DNA of 64,000 nucleotides from Quadrisphaera sp. INWT6 (GCF_015390235.1 NZ_VUOH01000004.1:310001-374000); one strand, 5' to 3'; counted from the first letter of the stretch, positions 17,830-27,900 are shown. Notes: a model not told the origin generated them from the sequence alone. Made by a program: numbers and translations.

Positions 17830-18273
17830 TCAGGACTCCAGCGACGCGTCGAGCGTGATCTCGACGCCGGTGAGCGCCTTGCTGACGGGGCAGCCGGCCT
17901 TCGCGTCGGCGGCGGCCTTCTGGAAGCCGGCCTCGTCGAGGCCCTCGACCTCGCCGACGACGGTCAGCTTGATGCCGGTCAGCTTGAACCCGCCGGCGGC
18001 GGAGTCCGGGCCGAGCGACACGTCGGCCTTGACCTCGAGCGACTGCGGGGTGCCGCCGGCCTGGGCGATGAGCGCGGACAGCTGCATCGCGAAGCAGGAG
18101 GAGTGCGCCGCGGCGATGAGCTCCTCGGGGCTCGTGGTGCCGTCGGCGTCGTCAGCGGCGCGCTTGGGGAAGGACACCGTGTAGGTGCCGACGCCCGAGC
18201 TGGTGAGCTCGACCTGGCCGGAGCCCTGCTCGAGGGTGCCGTTCCAGGCGGTGCGCGCGGTGCGGGTGGGCAT
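17830..18273 (-). CDS. OsmC-family peroxiredoxin
   Basis: A 147-residue OsmC/Ohr-fold protein that reduces organic hydroperoxides through two cysteines, here Cys60 (AAHSSCFAMQL) and Cys128 (KAGCPVSKAL). The sequence is closer to OsmC than to Ohr. ATG 18273 is preceded by GAGGAG in mRNA sense. Upstream lies the palindrome at 18318-18327 next to a possible TATGTT -10, which suggests peroxide- or stress-dependent control. It converges on the kinase gene 12 bp away. Confidence 0.88.
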   Translation of the reverse strand: MPTRTARTAWNGTLEQGSGQVELTSSGVGTYTVSFPKRAADDADGTTSPEELIAAAHSSCFAMQLSALIAQAGGTPQSLEVKADVSLGPDSAAGGFKLTGIKLTVVGEVEGLDEAGFQKAAADAKAGCPVSKALTGVEITLDASLES

Positions 18274-18317
18274 TGGGTCTCCTCGTGGTTCGGGGCTGGT
18301 GCTGTGACCAGAACATA

Positions 18318-18327
18318 TCGTGCACGA
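18318..18327. promoter_or_regulatory. Palindrome in the OsmC gene promoter
   Basis: TCGTGCACGA is a perfect 10-bp palindrome that abuts a minus-strand TATGTT (a possible -10) about 40 bp upstream of the OsmC start. A MarR/OhrR-type repressor would fit the position, but no such gene is nearby. Confidence 0.4.
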
Positions 18328-18357
18328 CAGATCTCTGGCGACCCGGGGCGGGCGCCG

Positions 18358-19338
18358 TCAGCCGGCGATCTCCACCCTGCCCGGCGGCAGCACGGCGTGC
18401 ACCCCGTGGACGCCGCCGTTGACCACCTGCGTGACGCGCAGGTCGACGGCGGCCGAGGCCAGCGCCAGCGCGCGCTGCCGGCTGAGGCCGTGGCGGGCGA
18501 CCAGCAGGTCGACCACCCCGCCGAGGGCGTCGGCCGCCGCCTCGTCGAGCGAGGTGCCCGTGCCCAGCACCACGAGCCCCGCGGGGGCGGTGGCCCACGG
18601 CCGTCCGCCCGGCAGCGCCACCCCGCTGGCCCCGCCGCCGTCCCGGTGCAGCACGAGCTGCAGCTCCAGCAGCTCCAGCGGGCACTCCAGCGCCACACCG
18701 GCCACCTCGCCGTCGCCCTGCGCGGCGTGCCCGTCGCCGAACGAGAGCAGCGCCCCCGTCACCTCCACCGGCAGGAACAGCGCGGACCCGGCCACCAGCT
18801 CGCGGCAGTCGACGTTGCCGCCGGTGCGCCGCGGCGGCACCGTCGAGCGCGGCCCGGCGCCGGCCGGGACGGCGGGGCAGGTGCCCACCAGCCCCGGGAA
18901 GGCCCGGACCGCGACGGCGTCGCCGAACTGGTCGACGGCGCGGCGCCGCTCGGCGTCGAGCCGCCACACCAGCACCTCGCGGGGCAGCCCGTCGACGCCG
19001 GCGGCGCGGTCGGCGTACGTCTCCCGCGAGCCGGCGCCCGTCAGCGCCCAGGCGCCGGGACGCACGTCGAGGACGCGCACCTCGAGCACGTCACCGGGCA
19101 CCGCGCCGCGCACGGCCACCGGACCGGTGAGCGCGTGGCCCGGGTCCCGGACGGGGTCGTGGGCGGCCCAGCGCTCCAGCACGCCCGACCGCAGCGCCTC
19201 CTCGGTCTGCTCCGGGGCGTGCCACCCCGAGTCGAGCGTCGACGCCGCGACGACGTCGCCGTCGTCCACCACCAGAGCGGGCTCCAGCGACGGGTCGAAC
19301 CGCCCGTGCGGACGGGCGGGCTCGAGCAGGTGCCTCAC
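18358..19338 (-). CDS. Acetamidase/formamidase-family amidohydrolase
   Basis: A 326-residue protein of the FmdA/AmdA family, which hydrolyses formamide or short amides to ammonia and the acid. Typical segments are DVVAASTLDSGW near residue 30, GPVAVRGAVPGDVLEV near 70, and the C-terminal VDLLVARHGLSRQRALALASAAVDLRV. If it acts on formamide, its product formate could feed the formate dehydrogenase at 62041; this link is inference. The gene follows the nitroreductase gene by 18 bp and may share its transcript. Confidence 0.85.
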   Translation of the reverse strand: MRHLLEPARPHGRFDPSLEPALVVDDGDVVAASTLDSGWHAPEQTEEALRSGVLERWAAHDPVRDPGHALTGPVAVRGAVPGDVLEVRVLDVRPGAWALTGAGSRETYADRAAGVDGLPREVLVWRLDAERRRAVDQFGDAVAVRAFPGLVGTCPAVPAGAGPRSTVPPRRTGGNVDCRELVAGSALFLPVEVTGALLSFGDGHAAQGDGEVAGVALECPLELLELQLVLHRDGGGASGVALPGGRPWATAPAGLVVLGTGTSLDEAAADALGGVVDLLVARHGLSRQRALALASAAVDLRVTQVVNGGVHGVHAVLPPGRVEIAG

Positions 19339-19356
19339 CGGTGCCTCGTCCCGGTC

Positions 19357-19935
19357 TCAGGCCAGCCGCAGCACCAGCTCCGGCAGCGGCAGGCGCTCGC
19401 GGGCGGTCTCGCGCTCGCGGGTCCTCTCGTCGAGGACCGACAGGTCGCCCTGGCGCCCCACGGCCACCACGACGAGCGGCTCGACGCCGTCCGGGACGTC
19501 GTAGGCGGCGCGCACGGCGTCGACCTCGAACCCGCCCATGCTGTGCACCACGAGGCCGTCGGCCGCGGCCTGCACCGTCAGGTGCGCCAGCGCCTGCCCG
19601 GCGTCGAGGTCGGCCCAGCGCAGCTCCTTGCCCTCGGGGGTGGTCCGCTGCACCGCGACGAGCACCAGCGCCGAGGCGCTGGCGGCCCAGGCGCGGTTGA
19701 AGCCCATGAGGCTGTCGAACAGGACCTGGTGCTCCGGGGTGCCGCGCAGGGCCAGCGCCAGGCGCCAGGGCTGGGTGTTGCTGGCGCTGGGCGACCAGCG
19801 CGCGGCCTCCAGCAGGCGGGCGGCGGCGCCGTCGTCGAGCACGTGCTCGGGGTCGAAGGCGCGGGTGCTCCAGCGGGTGGAGAGCAGGGGGTGGATCTCG
19901 GAGCGGGTCTCGGTGTCGGTCAGGGTCACGGGCAC
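19357..19935 (-). CDS. Nitroreductase-family flavoprotein
   Basis: A 192-residue FMN-dependent oxidoreductase. The family hallmarks are RWSTRAFDP near residue 21, the FMN-binding WSPSASNTQPWR near 47, and the C-terminal GVEPLVVVAVGR. The natural substrate is not predictable. The start is the GTG at 19935; a second GTG lies two codons on. A 25-bp imperfect palindrome directly upstream (19939-19963) is a good operator candidate. The formamidase gene follows closely. Confidence 0.86.
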   Translation of the reverse strand: MPVTLTDTETRSEIHPLLSTRWSTRAFDPEHVLDDGAAARLLEAARWSPSASNTQPWRLALALRGTPEHQVLFDSLMGFNRAWAASASALVLVAVQRTTPEGKELRWADLDAGQALAHLTVQAAADGLVVHSMGGFEVDAVRAAYDVPDGVEPLVVVAVGRQGDLSVLDERTRERETARERLPLPELVLRLA

Positions 19936-19938
19936 GGC

Positions 19939-19963
19939 AACAGGCGGGTGACACCCGTTTGTT
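19939..19963. promoter_or_regulatory. 25-bp imperfect palindrome before the nitroreductase gene
   Basis: The centre CGGGTGACACCCG (19945-19957) is a perfect inverted repeat around one base. It is extended by AACA on the left and TGTT on the right, with two mismatched pairs between. It ends 4 bp before the nitroreductase start, a position where a bound TetR- or MarR-type repressor would block transcription. Its position just after the DUF1206 stop also allows a terminator role. Confidence 0.5.
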
Positions 19964-19981
19964 CCGGCTCCCGCACGTGCC

Positions 19982-20851
19982 CTACAGGTGGCCCAGGCGC
20001 GCCCTCACCGCCGCGTACACCCCGTACGCCGCGAAGCCCGTGCCGACCGCCACCAGCACCCCGGGCCCGGCGGGCAGCTCCAGCAGCGCGCGCAGCGCGG
20101 CGTCGAGCCCGCCGGCCTCGCGCGGGTCGTTGGTGGCGGCCGCCCCCACGAACAGCACCCCGACCACGCCGAGCGCCAGCCCCTTGGCGGTGTACCCGAG
20201 CACCCCGGCGACGTCGACGGCCATCCGCCCCGGGCCCTCGGGCAGGCGCACGTCGTCCCGGAAGCGCAGCCGCACCCCCTTGACCACGTGGTAGACCCCG
20301 ACGCCCAGCACCGCCAGGCCCGCGGCCCCCACCGCCAGCGTGCCGAGGAGGTTCTCCATCAGCTGCTCGGTGACGTCGTCGCTGGTGTCCTCGGTGTCCG
20401 TCTCGCCGCCGGCGGCGTACGTCGCCGCCGTCACCACCACCGCGCTGTAGACCAGCCCCTTGGCGAGGTCCTTCACGCCGTCGCCGTGCTGGCGCCACCG
20501 CAGCTCCAGCGCGCCGTCGACCAGGTGCCAGACCGCCAGCGCCGCCAGCGCCGCGCTCGCCGCCCACAGCAGCACCTGCCCGCCCGGCGTGCCGGCCACC
20601 GCCGCCAGCGCCCCGCTCTGGTCGGCGCTGCCCCCGCGCACCCCCAGCGCCAGGCGGACCGCCAGCACGCCGATCAGCACGTGCAGCACGCCGCTGATCG
20701 CGTAGCCCACCCGCGCCACCGGCTCCAGGCGCTCCCGGGTGGCGCGCGCGCCGTCCTCGACGTCGTCGGAGACCTCGCCGTCGCCGTCGCGGTCGAGCAG
20801 GCGGCGCAGCGCGCTCAGGGCGAGCCCCAGCGGGCCCGCACGAAGCTCCAC
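19982..20851 (-). CDS. DUF1206 membrane protein (downstream copy)
   Basis: A 289-residue integral membrane protein made of three repeats of a two-helix DUF1206 unit: VARVGYAISGVLHVLIGVLAVRLAL, then AKGLVYSAVVV / GVGVYHVVKGV, then GYTAKGLALGVVGVLFV / GFAAYGVYAAVRAR. Function unknown. The start is uncertain: I use the GTG at 20851, which overlaps the end of the upstream paralogue by 37 bp and adds a charged N-terminus (LLDRDGDGEVSDDVEDG). A CTG overlapping the upstream stop is another possibility. It is probably co-transcribed with the paralogue. Confidence 0.75.
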   Translation of the reverse strand: MELRAGPLGLALSALRRLLDRDGDGEVSDDVEDGARATRERLEPVARVGYAISGVLHVLIGVLAVRLALGVRGGSADQSGALAAVAGTPGGQVLLWAASAALAALAVWHLVDGALELRWRQHGDGVKDLAKGLVYSAVVVTAATYAAGGETDTEDTSDDVTEQLMENLLGTLAVGAAGLAVLGVGVYHVVKGVRLRFRDDVRLPEGPGRMAVDVAGVLGYTAKGLALGVVGVLFVGAAATNDPREAGGLDAALRALLELPAGPGVLVAVGTGFAAYGVYAAVRARLGHL

Positions 20852-21633
20852 ACCCCGTAGAGCACGAAGCCCGCGCCCACCGCCACCAGCAGCGCGACGC
20901 CGAAGGGCGCGCCCACCAGCGTGCGCATCGCCGCGTCGATGCCTCCGGCCTGGGAGGGGTCGGCCCGGACGGCCGCGACGACGAAGAGCACGCCCACCAC
21001 GGCCAGCGCGACGCCCTTGGCGACGTACCCCGCGCGTCCCGCCCACAGGGCCCCGCCCGGGGGGCGGCCGCCCCTCCCACCGGCGCCGCCGTCGAGGTCG
21101 TCGCGGACCTTGCGGGAGCACCCCTTGTAGACGAGGTACCCGCCCCCGCCGAGCACCGCCAGGCCCACCGCCCCCACGAGCAGCACCCCGCCGGGGGAGG
21201 CCATGAGGGTCGCCGTGGCGTCGTCGGTGGAGCCCTCCGACGACGACGAGCCGCCGCGCGCGAACGTCAGCGCCGTCGCGGCGAGCGCCAGGAACACGAC
21301 GCCCTTGCCGAACCCCTTCGCGGCGTCCCCCGCCTCGCGCGCCCGGGCCCGCAGCGCCCCGTCGAGCAGCTGCCACAGGCCGAGGGCGGCCAGGGCGACG
21401 ACGGCGGCCCACAGCGCGAACGCCCCGAAGGGCGTGGCCGCGACCTCCCCGAGCGCCCCGCTGGAGTCAGCGCTCCCCGATCCGCTGCCCGACCCGCCTC
21501 CGAGCGCGATCCGCACCGCGAGCACCCCGATGAGCACGTGCAGCAGCCCCGAGACGACGAAGCCCGCGCGGGCCACCGGCTCGAGGCGGCGGTGGAGCTC
21601 CTCAGCGCTCTGCTCGGCGGACACAGCGCACAT
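20815..21633 (-). CDS. DUF1206 membrane protein (upstream copy)
   Basis: A 272-residue paralogue of the preceding protein with the same three DUF1206 repeats (VARAGFVVSGLLHVLIGVLAV; GFGKGVVFLALAA / GGGYLVYKGCSRK; AGYVAKGVALAVVGVLFV / GFVLYGVWSFVRARW). The ATG at 21633 or the GTG three codons later (CACGAT lies 7 nt before it) may be the start. The two copies are tandem duplicates. Function unknown; the family is largely actinobacterial and cyanobacterial. Confidence 0.8.
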   Translation of the reverse strand: MCAVSAEQSAEELHRRLEPVARAGFVVSGLLHVLIGVLAVRIALGGGSGSGSGSADSSGALGEVAATPFGAFALWAAVVALAALGLWQLLDGALRARAREAGDAAKGFGKGVVFLALAATALTFARGGSSSSEGSTDDATATLMASPGGVLLVGAVGLAVLGGGGYLVYKGCSRKVRDDLDGGAGGRGGRPPGGALWAGRAGYVAKGVALAVVGVLFVVAAVRADPSQAGGIDAAMRTLVGAPFGVALLVAVGAGFVLYGVWSFVRARWGSP

Positions 21634-21651
21634 CGTGGCGCTGCGGCCGCC

Positions 21652-22560
21652 TCAGCGCGATCGCTGGGCCCCTCCGGGCAGGACCGCCGCCACGTCGGAC
21701 ACGACGGCGCCCGCGGCCCCCAGCGCGCGGGCCCGGTCGAGCTGCGCGGACGTCGTCAGCACGTGGGCCAGCACCGGCCTGCCGAGGCCGCGGACCTCCG
21801 CCCACCGGGCGTCGGGGGCGCCGACGTCGAGGCCGAGCAGGTCCCACGACGCCGCGGTCCGGGCCAGCAGCTGCGGGTCGGCGTCGAACTCCCTCGCCCA
21901 GCAGAAGCCCCAGCTGCGCCACCCCTCGCGGCGGGCCGCGGCGGCCCAGCCGGTGGTGGCCACCGGCGCCTTGGCCACCACCCAGTCCTGCGACGACGGC
22001 ACGCGGCGCAGCGCGGTGACCAGCTCGCCGTGGAAGCGGGCCTCGACGGCCTTGGGGTCGACGAACAGCACCCGGCGTCCGCCCCACCGCTCCAGCACCG
22101 CCTCGAGCCGCGCGTAGGGCCGGGTGGGCTGCTGCGGGTCGCGCGTGCCGGCGGGGCTGATGCGGAAGGCGTTGACCTCGGCCCAGGTGCGCTTCGCCGC
22201 CACGAAGCCGGTGGTGCCCGACGTCCTGTCGAGGGTGCCGTCGTGCAGGCCGAACCACACGCCGTCGGCCGTGCGCGACAGCGACAGCTCCAGGGCGTCG
22301 GCCCCGAGGTCGGCGGCGCTCGCGTACGCGTGCAGCGACATCTCCGGCCAGTCGCGCGAGCCGCCGCGGTGGGCCACGACGAAGCCCGGGGAGGCCAGCA
22401 GGTCGTCGACGTCGGGCGCGGCCGGCGGTGCGGCAGCGGCGCCCGCACCCGCGCCCGCCGCACCCGCGCCCGCCGCACCGGCGGCGGCGCCGAGGGAGGC
22501 GAGGACGGCTCGGCGGCTCCAGCTGCTGCTCTGGGGGCTGATCTGGCCTCGGGGGTGCAC
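21652..22560 (-). CDS. Secreted glycerophosphodiester phosphodiesterase-like protein
   Basis: A 302-residue GDPD-family protein with a twin-arginine signal: SRRAVLASLGAAAG at residues 15-28, then an Ala/Gly-rich segment. The catalytic start is VVAHRGGSRDWPEMS, and GLHDGTLDRTSG supplies the HD metal/catalytic pair. The family hydrolyses glycerophosphodiesters to glycerol 3-phosphate and an alcohol. It is probably exported folded. The GTG start at 22560 has TAGGAC 6 nt upstream in mRNA sense. It is divergent from the M3 peptidase across 39 bp, so the two promoters overlap. Confidence 0.85.
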   Translation of the reverse strand: MHPRGQISPQSSSWSRRAVLASLGAAAGAAGAGAAGAGAGAAAAPPAAPDVDDLLASPGFVVAHRGGSRDWPEMSLHAYASAADLGADALELSLSRTADGVWFGLHDGTLDRTSGTTGFVAAKRTWAEVNAFRISPAGTRDPQQPTRPYARLEAVLERWGGRRVLFVDPKAVEARFHGELVTALRRVPSSQDWVVAKAPVATTGWAAAARREGWRSWGFCWAREFDADPQLLARTAASWDLLGLDVGAPDARWAEVRGLGRPVLAHVLTTSAQLDRARALGAAGAVVSDVAAVLPGGAQRSR

Positions 22561-22599
22561 GGTCTCGTCCTACCGGACCCCTCCGCTAGCGTCGAGGGG

Positions 22600-24666
22600 G
22601 TGCTGGACCCCACCAACCCCCTGGCCGCACCGAGCACCCTCCCGCACGGCCTGCCGCCGTTCGACAGGCTGCGCACCGAGCACCTCCTCCCCGCGCTGCG
22701 CGAGGGCATGGCGCAGCAGCGCGCCGAGGTCGAGGCCGTCGCCGCCGAGACCGCGCCCGCCGCGTTCGCGAACACCGTCGAGGCGCTGGAGCGCTCCGGT
22801 GAGCTGCTCGCGCGGGCCTCCAACACCTTCCACGCGCTGGTCTCCTCCAGCTCCACCCCCGAGCTGCGCGCGGTGGAGGCCGAGGTCGCCCCGGAGCTGA
22901 GCGCCCACTGGGACGCGGTCCTGCTCGACCCCCGGCTGCACGCCCGTCTGGCAGCGGTGGGCGAGGAGCCCCTCGACGCCGAGCAGCGCGCCGTCCTCGA
23001 CCGCTGGCGCCGCGACCTGGAGCGCGCCGGCGCCGCCCTGGACGACGCCGCGAAGGAGCGGCTGCGCGAGATCAACGGCGAGCTGAGCCGCCTGACCACC
23101 GAGTTCGGCACGCAGCTGCTCGCCGAGGCCAACCGGCTCGCGGTGCACGTCACCGACGAGGCCGAGCTGGCCGGCCTGGGCGCGGGCGAGCGCGCCAGCG
23201 CCGCCGCGGCCGCCGCCTCGCGCGGCCTGGAGGGCTGGGTGCTGCCGCTCTCGCTGCCGGTCGACCAGCCCGTCATCGCCTCCCTCGACGACCGCGGCCT
23301 GCGCGAACGGGTCTTCCGCGCGTCGGTCTCCCGGGGCCTGGCCGGTGAGCACGACGTGCGCCCCCTGGTCAGCGCCATCACCGCGCTGCGCGCCGAGCGC
23401 GCCGGTCTGCTGGGCGCCGCCCACCACGCCGAGCACGTCATCGCCGACGCGACGGCCCCGAGCGTCGAGGCCGTCGAGCAGCTGCTGCGCTCGGTGGTGC
23501 CGGCCGCCACGAGCAACGCCCGCGGCGAGGCCCTCGAGCTGGCCGCCGAGCTGGAGGCCTCCGGGCAGGCCGCCGCCGCCGACTTCGCCCCCTGGGACTG
23601 GACCTGGGCCGCAGCCCGGGTGCGCGCCCGCCGCTTCGACCTCGACCCGGCCGAGCTCAAGCCGTACTTCGAGCTCGACGCCGTGGTCCGCGGCGTCTTC
23701 GCGGCGGCCACCGGCCTGTACGGCCTGACCTTCACCGAGCGGCCCGAGCTGCCGACGTACCACCCGGGCGTGCGCACCTGGGAGGTCTTCGACGAGGGCG
23801 GCGCCTCCGTCGGCCTGTTCCTCGGGGACTTCTTCGCCCGCGAGTCCAAGCGCGGTGGCGCGTGGATGAGCAACTTCGTCGACCAGAGCGCGCTGCCGGG
23901 CCGCCCGGCCGCGCGGCCGGTGGTCTACAACGTGCTCAACATCCCCGAGCCCGCGGCGGGCGACCCGGCGCTGCTCACCCCCGACGAGGTGACGACGGCG
24001 TTCCACGAGTTCGGGCACGCGCTGCACGGCCTGCTGTCCGACGTGCGCCACCCGCGCCTGTCGGGCACGAGCGTCCCGCGCGACTTCGTGGAGTACCCCA
24101 GCCAGGTCAACGAGGTCTGGGCGTGGGACGCCGGCGTGCTGGCGGGGTACGCCCGCCACTGGTCCACGGGGGAGCCCCTGCCCGCCGCGCAGGTCGAGCG
24201 CCTGCTCGCGGCGCAGTCCCACGGCCAGGGCTTCGCCACCACCGAGATCGTCGCGGCGATGCTGCTCGACCAGGCCTGGCACCAGCTGGCCCCGGGGGAG
24301 TCGGTGTCCGCCGAGGACGTCGAGGCCTTCGAGGCCCGTGCGCTGGACGACGCCGGCATCCCCGCCGACGTCCTCGCCCTCGTGCCGCCGCGGTACCGCA
24401 CCACGTGCTTCAACCACGTCTTCTCGGGCGGGTACTCGGCCGGCTACTACTCCTACCTGTGGAGCGAGGTGCTCGACGCCGACACCGTGGAGTGGTTCGC
24501 CGAGAACGGCGGGCTGCGCCGCGAGAACGGCGCCGCCTTCGCCCGCGAGGTGCTCTCGCGCGGCGGCACCGTCGACCTCGCCGAGGCCTACCGCGCCTTC
24601 CGGGGCCGCGACCCGCGCGTGGAGCCGCTGCTCCAGCGCCGCGGGCTCGCGGCCACCGGCTCCTGA
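22600..24666 (+). CDS. dcp: M3-family metallopeptidase (peptidyl-dipeptidase Dcp type)
   Basis: A 688-residue zinc peptidase. The zinc motif HEFGH is at residues 469-473 (TAFHEFGHALHGLL) and the third ligand glutamate lies about 25 residues later in SQVNEVWAW. N-terminal helices (NPLAAPSTLPHGLPPFDRL) match the family's start. Dcp and oligopeptidase A cleave short peptides in the cytoplasm; no signal peptide is present. GTG 22600 was chosen since TAGCGT at 22587-22592 is 7 nt upstream and the frame further upstream is antisense to the GDPD gene. Confidence 0.9.
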   Translation: MLDPTNPLAAPSTLPHGLPPFDRLRTEHLLPALREGMAQQRAEVEAVAAETAPAAFANTVEALERSGELLARASNTFHALVSSSSTPELRAVEAEVAPELSAHWDAVLLDPRLHARLAAVGEEPLDAEQRAVLDRWRRDLERAGAALDDAAKERLREINGELSRLTTEFGTQLLAEANRLAVHVTDEAELAGLGAGERASAAAAAASRGLEGWVLPLSLPVDQPVIASLDDRGLRERVFRASVSRGLAGEHDVRPLVSAITALRAERAGLLGAAHHAEHVIADATAPSVEAVEQLLRSVVPAATSNARGEALELAAELEASGQAAAADFAPWDWTWAAARVRARRFDLDPAELKPYFELDAVVRGVFAAATGLYGLTFTERPELPTYHPGVRTWEVFDEGGASVGLFLGDFFARESKRGGAWMSNFVDQSALPGRPAARPVVYNVLNIPEPAAGDPALLTPDEVTTAFHEFGHALHGLLSDVRHPRLSGTSVPRDFVEYPSQVNEVWAWDAGVLAGYARHWSTGEPLPAAQVERLLAAQSHGQGFATTEIVAAMLLDQAWHQLAPGESVSAEDVEAFEARALDDAGIPADVLALVPPRYRTTCFNHVFSGGYSAGYYSYLWSEVLDADTVEWFAENGGLRRENGAAFAREVLSRGGTVDLAEAYRAFRGRDPRVEPLLQRRGLAATGS

Positions 24667-24678
24667 GGGGCGGGCGCC

Positions 24679-24981
24679 GTGCCGCGGGTGCCGGGGGAGA
24701 ACGACGGGCTCGGCCGGCTCGCCGCCGTGGTGGGCGTCGTCTCGCTCGTCATCGGCGTGGTGGTGCCCCTGTTCGCCCTCGGGGGCGTGGCGGGCCTGTG
24801 GCTGTCGCTGCGCGCCCGGCAGCGGGTGCTCGACGGCGACGCCTCGAACGGGCGCGCGGTGCTGCTGGGCCTGGTGACCTCCTCGCTCGCGGCCGCCTGG
24901 TTCCTGCTGCTGCTCGTGGTGGGCGTGCTGCGCGAGGCGGGCGTCGTGGTCCCCGGGTTCGGGTTCCTGACCTCCTCGTGA
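24679..24981 (+). CDS. Small DUF4190-like membrane protein
   Basis: A 100-residue protein with two transmembrane helices (LAAVVGVVSLVIGVVVPLFALGGVAGLWLSL and VTSSLAAAWFLLLLVVGVL) and a basic loop between (RARQRVLDGDASNGRAV). The spacing resembles DUF4190 proteins. Function unknown. It starts 12 bp after the M3 peptidase gene and is probably in its operon. It converges on the HrpA gene with only 3 bp between. Confidence 0.7.
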   Translation: MPRVPGENDGLGRLAAVVGVVSLVIGVVVPLFALGGVAGLWLSLRARQRVLDGDASNGRAVLLGLVTSSLAAAWFLLLLVVGVLREAGVVVPGFGFLTSS

Positions 24982-24984
24982 CGA

Positions 24985-27900
24985 TCAGCGCAGGGCGCTG
25001 ATCGCCGCGGCCACGCGCTTCTCGCTCACCGGGCCGCTGGCCCCGACGGTCTGCGCGAAGAGGCTGACCCGCAGCTCCTGCAGCATCCAGCGCACCGCCC
25101 GCACCTCGCGGGCGGTGCGGCGGGCCGAGGGCAGCGCCGCGACGGCGCGCTCCAGGTCGGCTTCGAGCCGCTGGACGACGCCGGTGCGGTCCCGGTCGCG
25201 CTGCACGGCCTGGGGGCTGGACAGCACCTCGAGCCGGCGCAGCAGCGCCTGCAGGTAGCGCTGCAGGTCGGGCAGGCGCTCGAGCCCGGTGCGGGCGACG
25301 AAGCCCGCGGGCACGAGCACGCCGAGCTGGGCGCGGACGTCGGCCAGGGACGCGACCAGCGGCAGCGACGCCGGGGTCCGGTCGAGGGCGTGCTCGACGT
25401 CGCGGGCCGACTTCAGCACCCGCTGCACCAGGCCGAGGACGGTCTTCGTGGTGGCCAGCACGTCGGGTCGCACGGCGCGCAGGACGGCGTCGAAGGCGGC
25501 GGCGTCGCGCACGCCCAGCCCGCCGCCGGGCGCCCGGGTGAGCACGAGGTGGTCGACGGCGGCGTCGGCGCAGTCGGCGAGCAGCGCGTCGACGCTGCCG
25601 TGCGGCGAGCGCGCCAGCGCCAGCTTCCCCGGGGTCCCGAGGCCGTCGAGCAGCGCCTTGGTGGGGTTGGCCACCACCGTGCGCGCCAGGCGCGCCACGC
25701 CCGCCGGGTGGGCCGCGGCGGCCTCCGGCTCGGTGGCCAGCACCCTCACCGCGACCGCCCTCGCAGCGCCCTCCACGACCAGGCTCGGGAAGCCCACCAC
25801 GGGCCGCCCGTCCGGCGCGGCGGTCTCCACCTGCTCCGCCAGCACCAGACCGGCCGGCCACGACGTCAGCGCCTCGTGCTCCAGCTGCTGCCCCGACGCC
25901 TTCGCGCCCGCCGTCACGGCCTGCACGACGGCGGCGCGCTGGGCGCCGGCGGTCCTCTCGCGCAGCGCGGCGAGGTCCTTGCCGGTGGCCACGACGCGCC
26001 CGTCGGCGTCCTCCAGCGCGTAGGTCGGGAGGAGGTGGGGGGCGGTCTCCGCGAGCTTGCGCGAGTCCCAGGCGTCCGGCGGCACGACCACGCCGCGGCG
26101 CGCGCGCAGCACCTCGGCGACGGCGTCGACCAGGCGCACCCCGGCGGGCGGGACCTCCGGCAGGGCCGCCGCCACCTCGCGGGCGGTGTCGGGCACCGGC
26201 ACCAGCTGCACCCGCAGCGGCTTCGGCAGCCCCCGCAGCAGCGCCGTCACCAGCTCGGTGCGCCACGCGGGCACGCCCCAGTCCAGACCCGTCTCGGGCA
26301 CCTGGGCCAGCACCGCCAGCGGCACGTGCACCGTCACGCCGTCGTCGCTGGCGCGGGGGTCGAACCGGTAGCTCAGCGACAGGTCGAAGGCTCCCGAGCT
26401 CCACGACGTCGGCGCCTCGCCGACCTCCGCCTCACCCGTCGTCAGGTCGGCGACGGTGAGGGTCAGCAGGTCCGGGCGGGTGCGGCGCTCTCGGCGCCAC
26501 CAGGACTCGAACGCGCGGGCGCTCGTGGCGTCGGCGGGCAGGCGCGCGTCGTAGAAGGCGACCAGCGCCTCGTCGTCGACCCGCAGGTCGCGGCGGCGGG
26601 TGCGGGCCTGCAGCTCCTCGACCTGCTCCGCCGTGCGCGCGTTCGCGTCCACGAACGCCACCGCTGCGCCGCCGGCCCTCCCGGCGTCCCACTCGCCGCC
26701 GACGAGGGCGTGGCGGATGAACAGGTCGCGGGCGGCCTCCGGGTCGAGCCGCGCGAGCTGCACGGTCCGCCCGGCCACCAGCGGCAGGCCGTAGAGGGTG
26801 ACGCGCTCGGTGGCGACGGCGGAGCCGCGCTGCTTGCTCCACCGCGGCTCGGAGTGGCTGCGGACCACCAGGTGCGCCGCGAGGCGCTCCACCTGCTCGG
26901 GCTCGACCCTCGCCACCACGCGGGCCCACAGCCGGGAGGTCTCCACCAGCTCGGCGGCCACCACCCACGACGGCGAGCGCTTGGCCAGCACCGACCCGGG
27001 CGCGATGGCGAACCGGGTGCCGCGGGTGCCCAGGTACTCGGCAGGGCCCCTGCGCCTCCTGTCCCTGTCGCGCGCGCCCTTCTCCTCGGCGCGCTCGTCC
27101 TTCGTGCCCACCTGGGTGAGCAGCCCCGCCAGCAGCGCGGTGTGCACCTGCTCGCGGACGGCGTCGAGCTCCTCGCCGGTGCGCACGCGCGCGGCCTCGG
27201 CGCCCGAAGGGGCCTGGACGCCGAGCTGGCGCAGCACGCGGCGCAGCTGGGCGTGCACGTCCTGCCACTCGCGGATCCGCAGGTGGTGGAGGAACTCCGC
27301 CTTGCACATCCTGCGGAACGAGGACGAGGACCTCTCCGCGGCCTGCTCGGTGAGGTAGGCCCAGAGGTTCAGCGTGGAGGCGAAGTCGGAGTGCTCGTCG
27401 GCGAAGCGCCGGTGGCTCTCGCGGGCGGCGTCGGCGTTCTCCAGGGGGCGCTCGCGCACGTCCTGGACGGACAGCGAGGCGACCAGCACCAGCAGCTCGG
27501 GGACCACGCCCTCGACGTCGGCCTGCAGCAGCATCCGCGCGAAGCGCGGGTCGGCGGGCACCTGCGCGAGCCGCCGGCCGATCTCGGTGAGCCTCGGGCT
27601 GGCGCCGGCGGGGGCGGCGGCCGGGTCGTCGATGGCGCTGAGCTCGTGCAGGAGGGCCAGGCCGTCGCGCACCTGGCGGCGGTCGGGGGCGTCGAGGAAG
27701 GGGAAGTCCTCCACGGCACCGAGACCGAGGGAGGCCATCTGCAGGATGACGCTGGCCAGCGACGTGCGCTGCACCTCGGGCTGGGTGAACCGGGGGCGGG
27801 CCTCGAGGTCGCGCTCGCTGTAGAGGCGGATGGCGACGCCGTCGGCCACGCGCCCGCAGCGGCCGGAGCGCTGGGCGGCGCTGGCCTGGCTGACCGGCTC

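Noticed and set aside
13212-17858. Open frame of 1548 codons on the plus strand
   Set aside because: It is antisense to the oligopeptidase B and phytochrome-phosphatase genes, is low in complexity, and arises because stop codons are rare in such GC-rich DNA.
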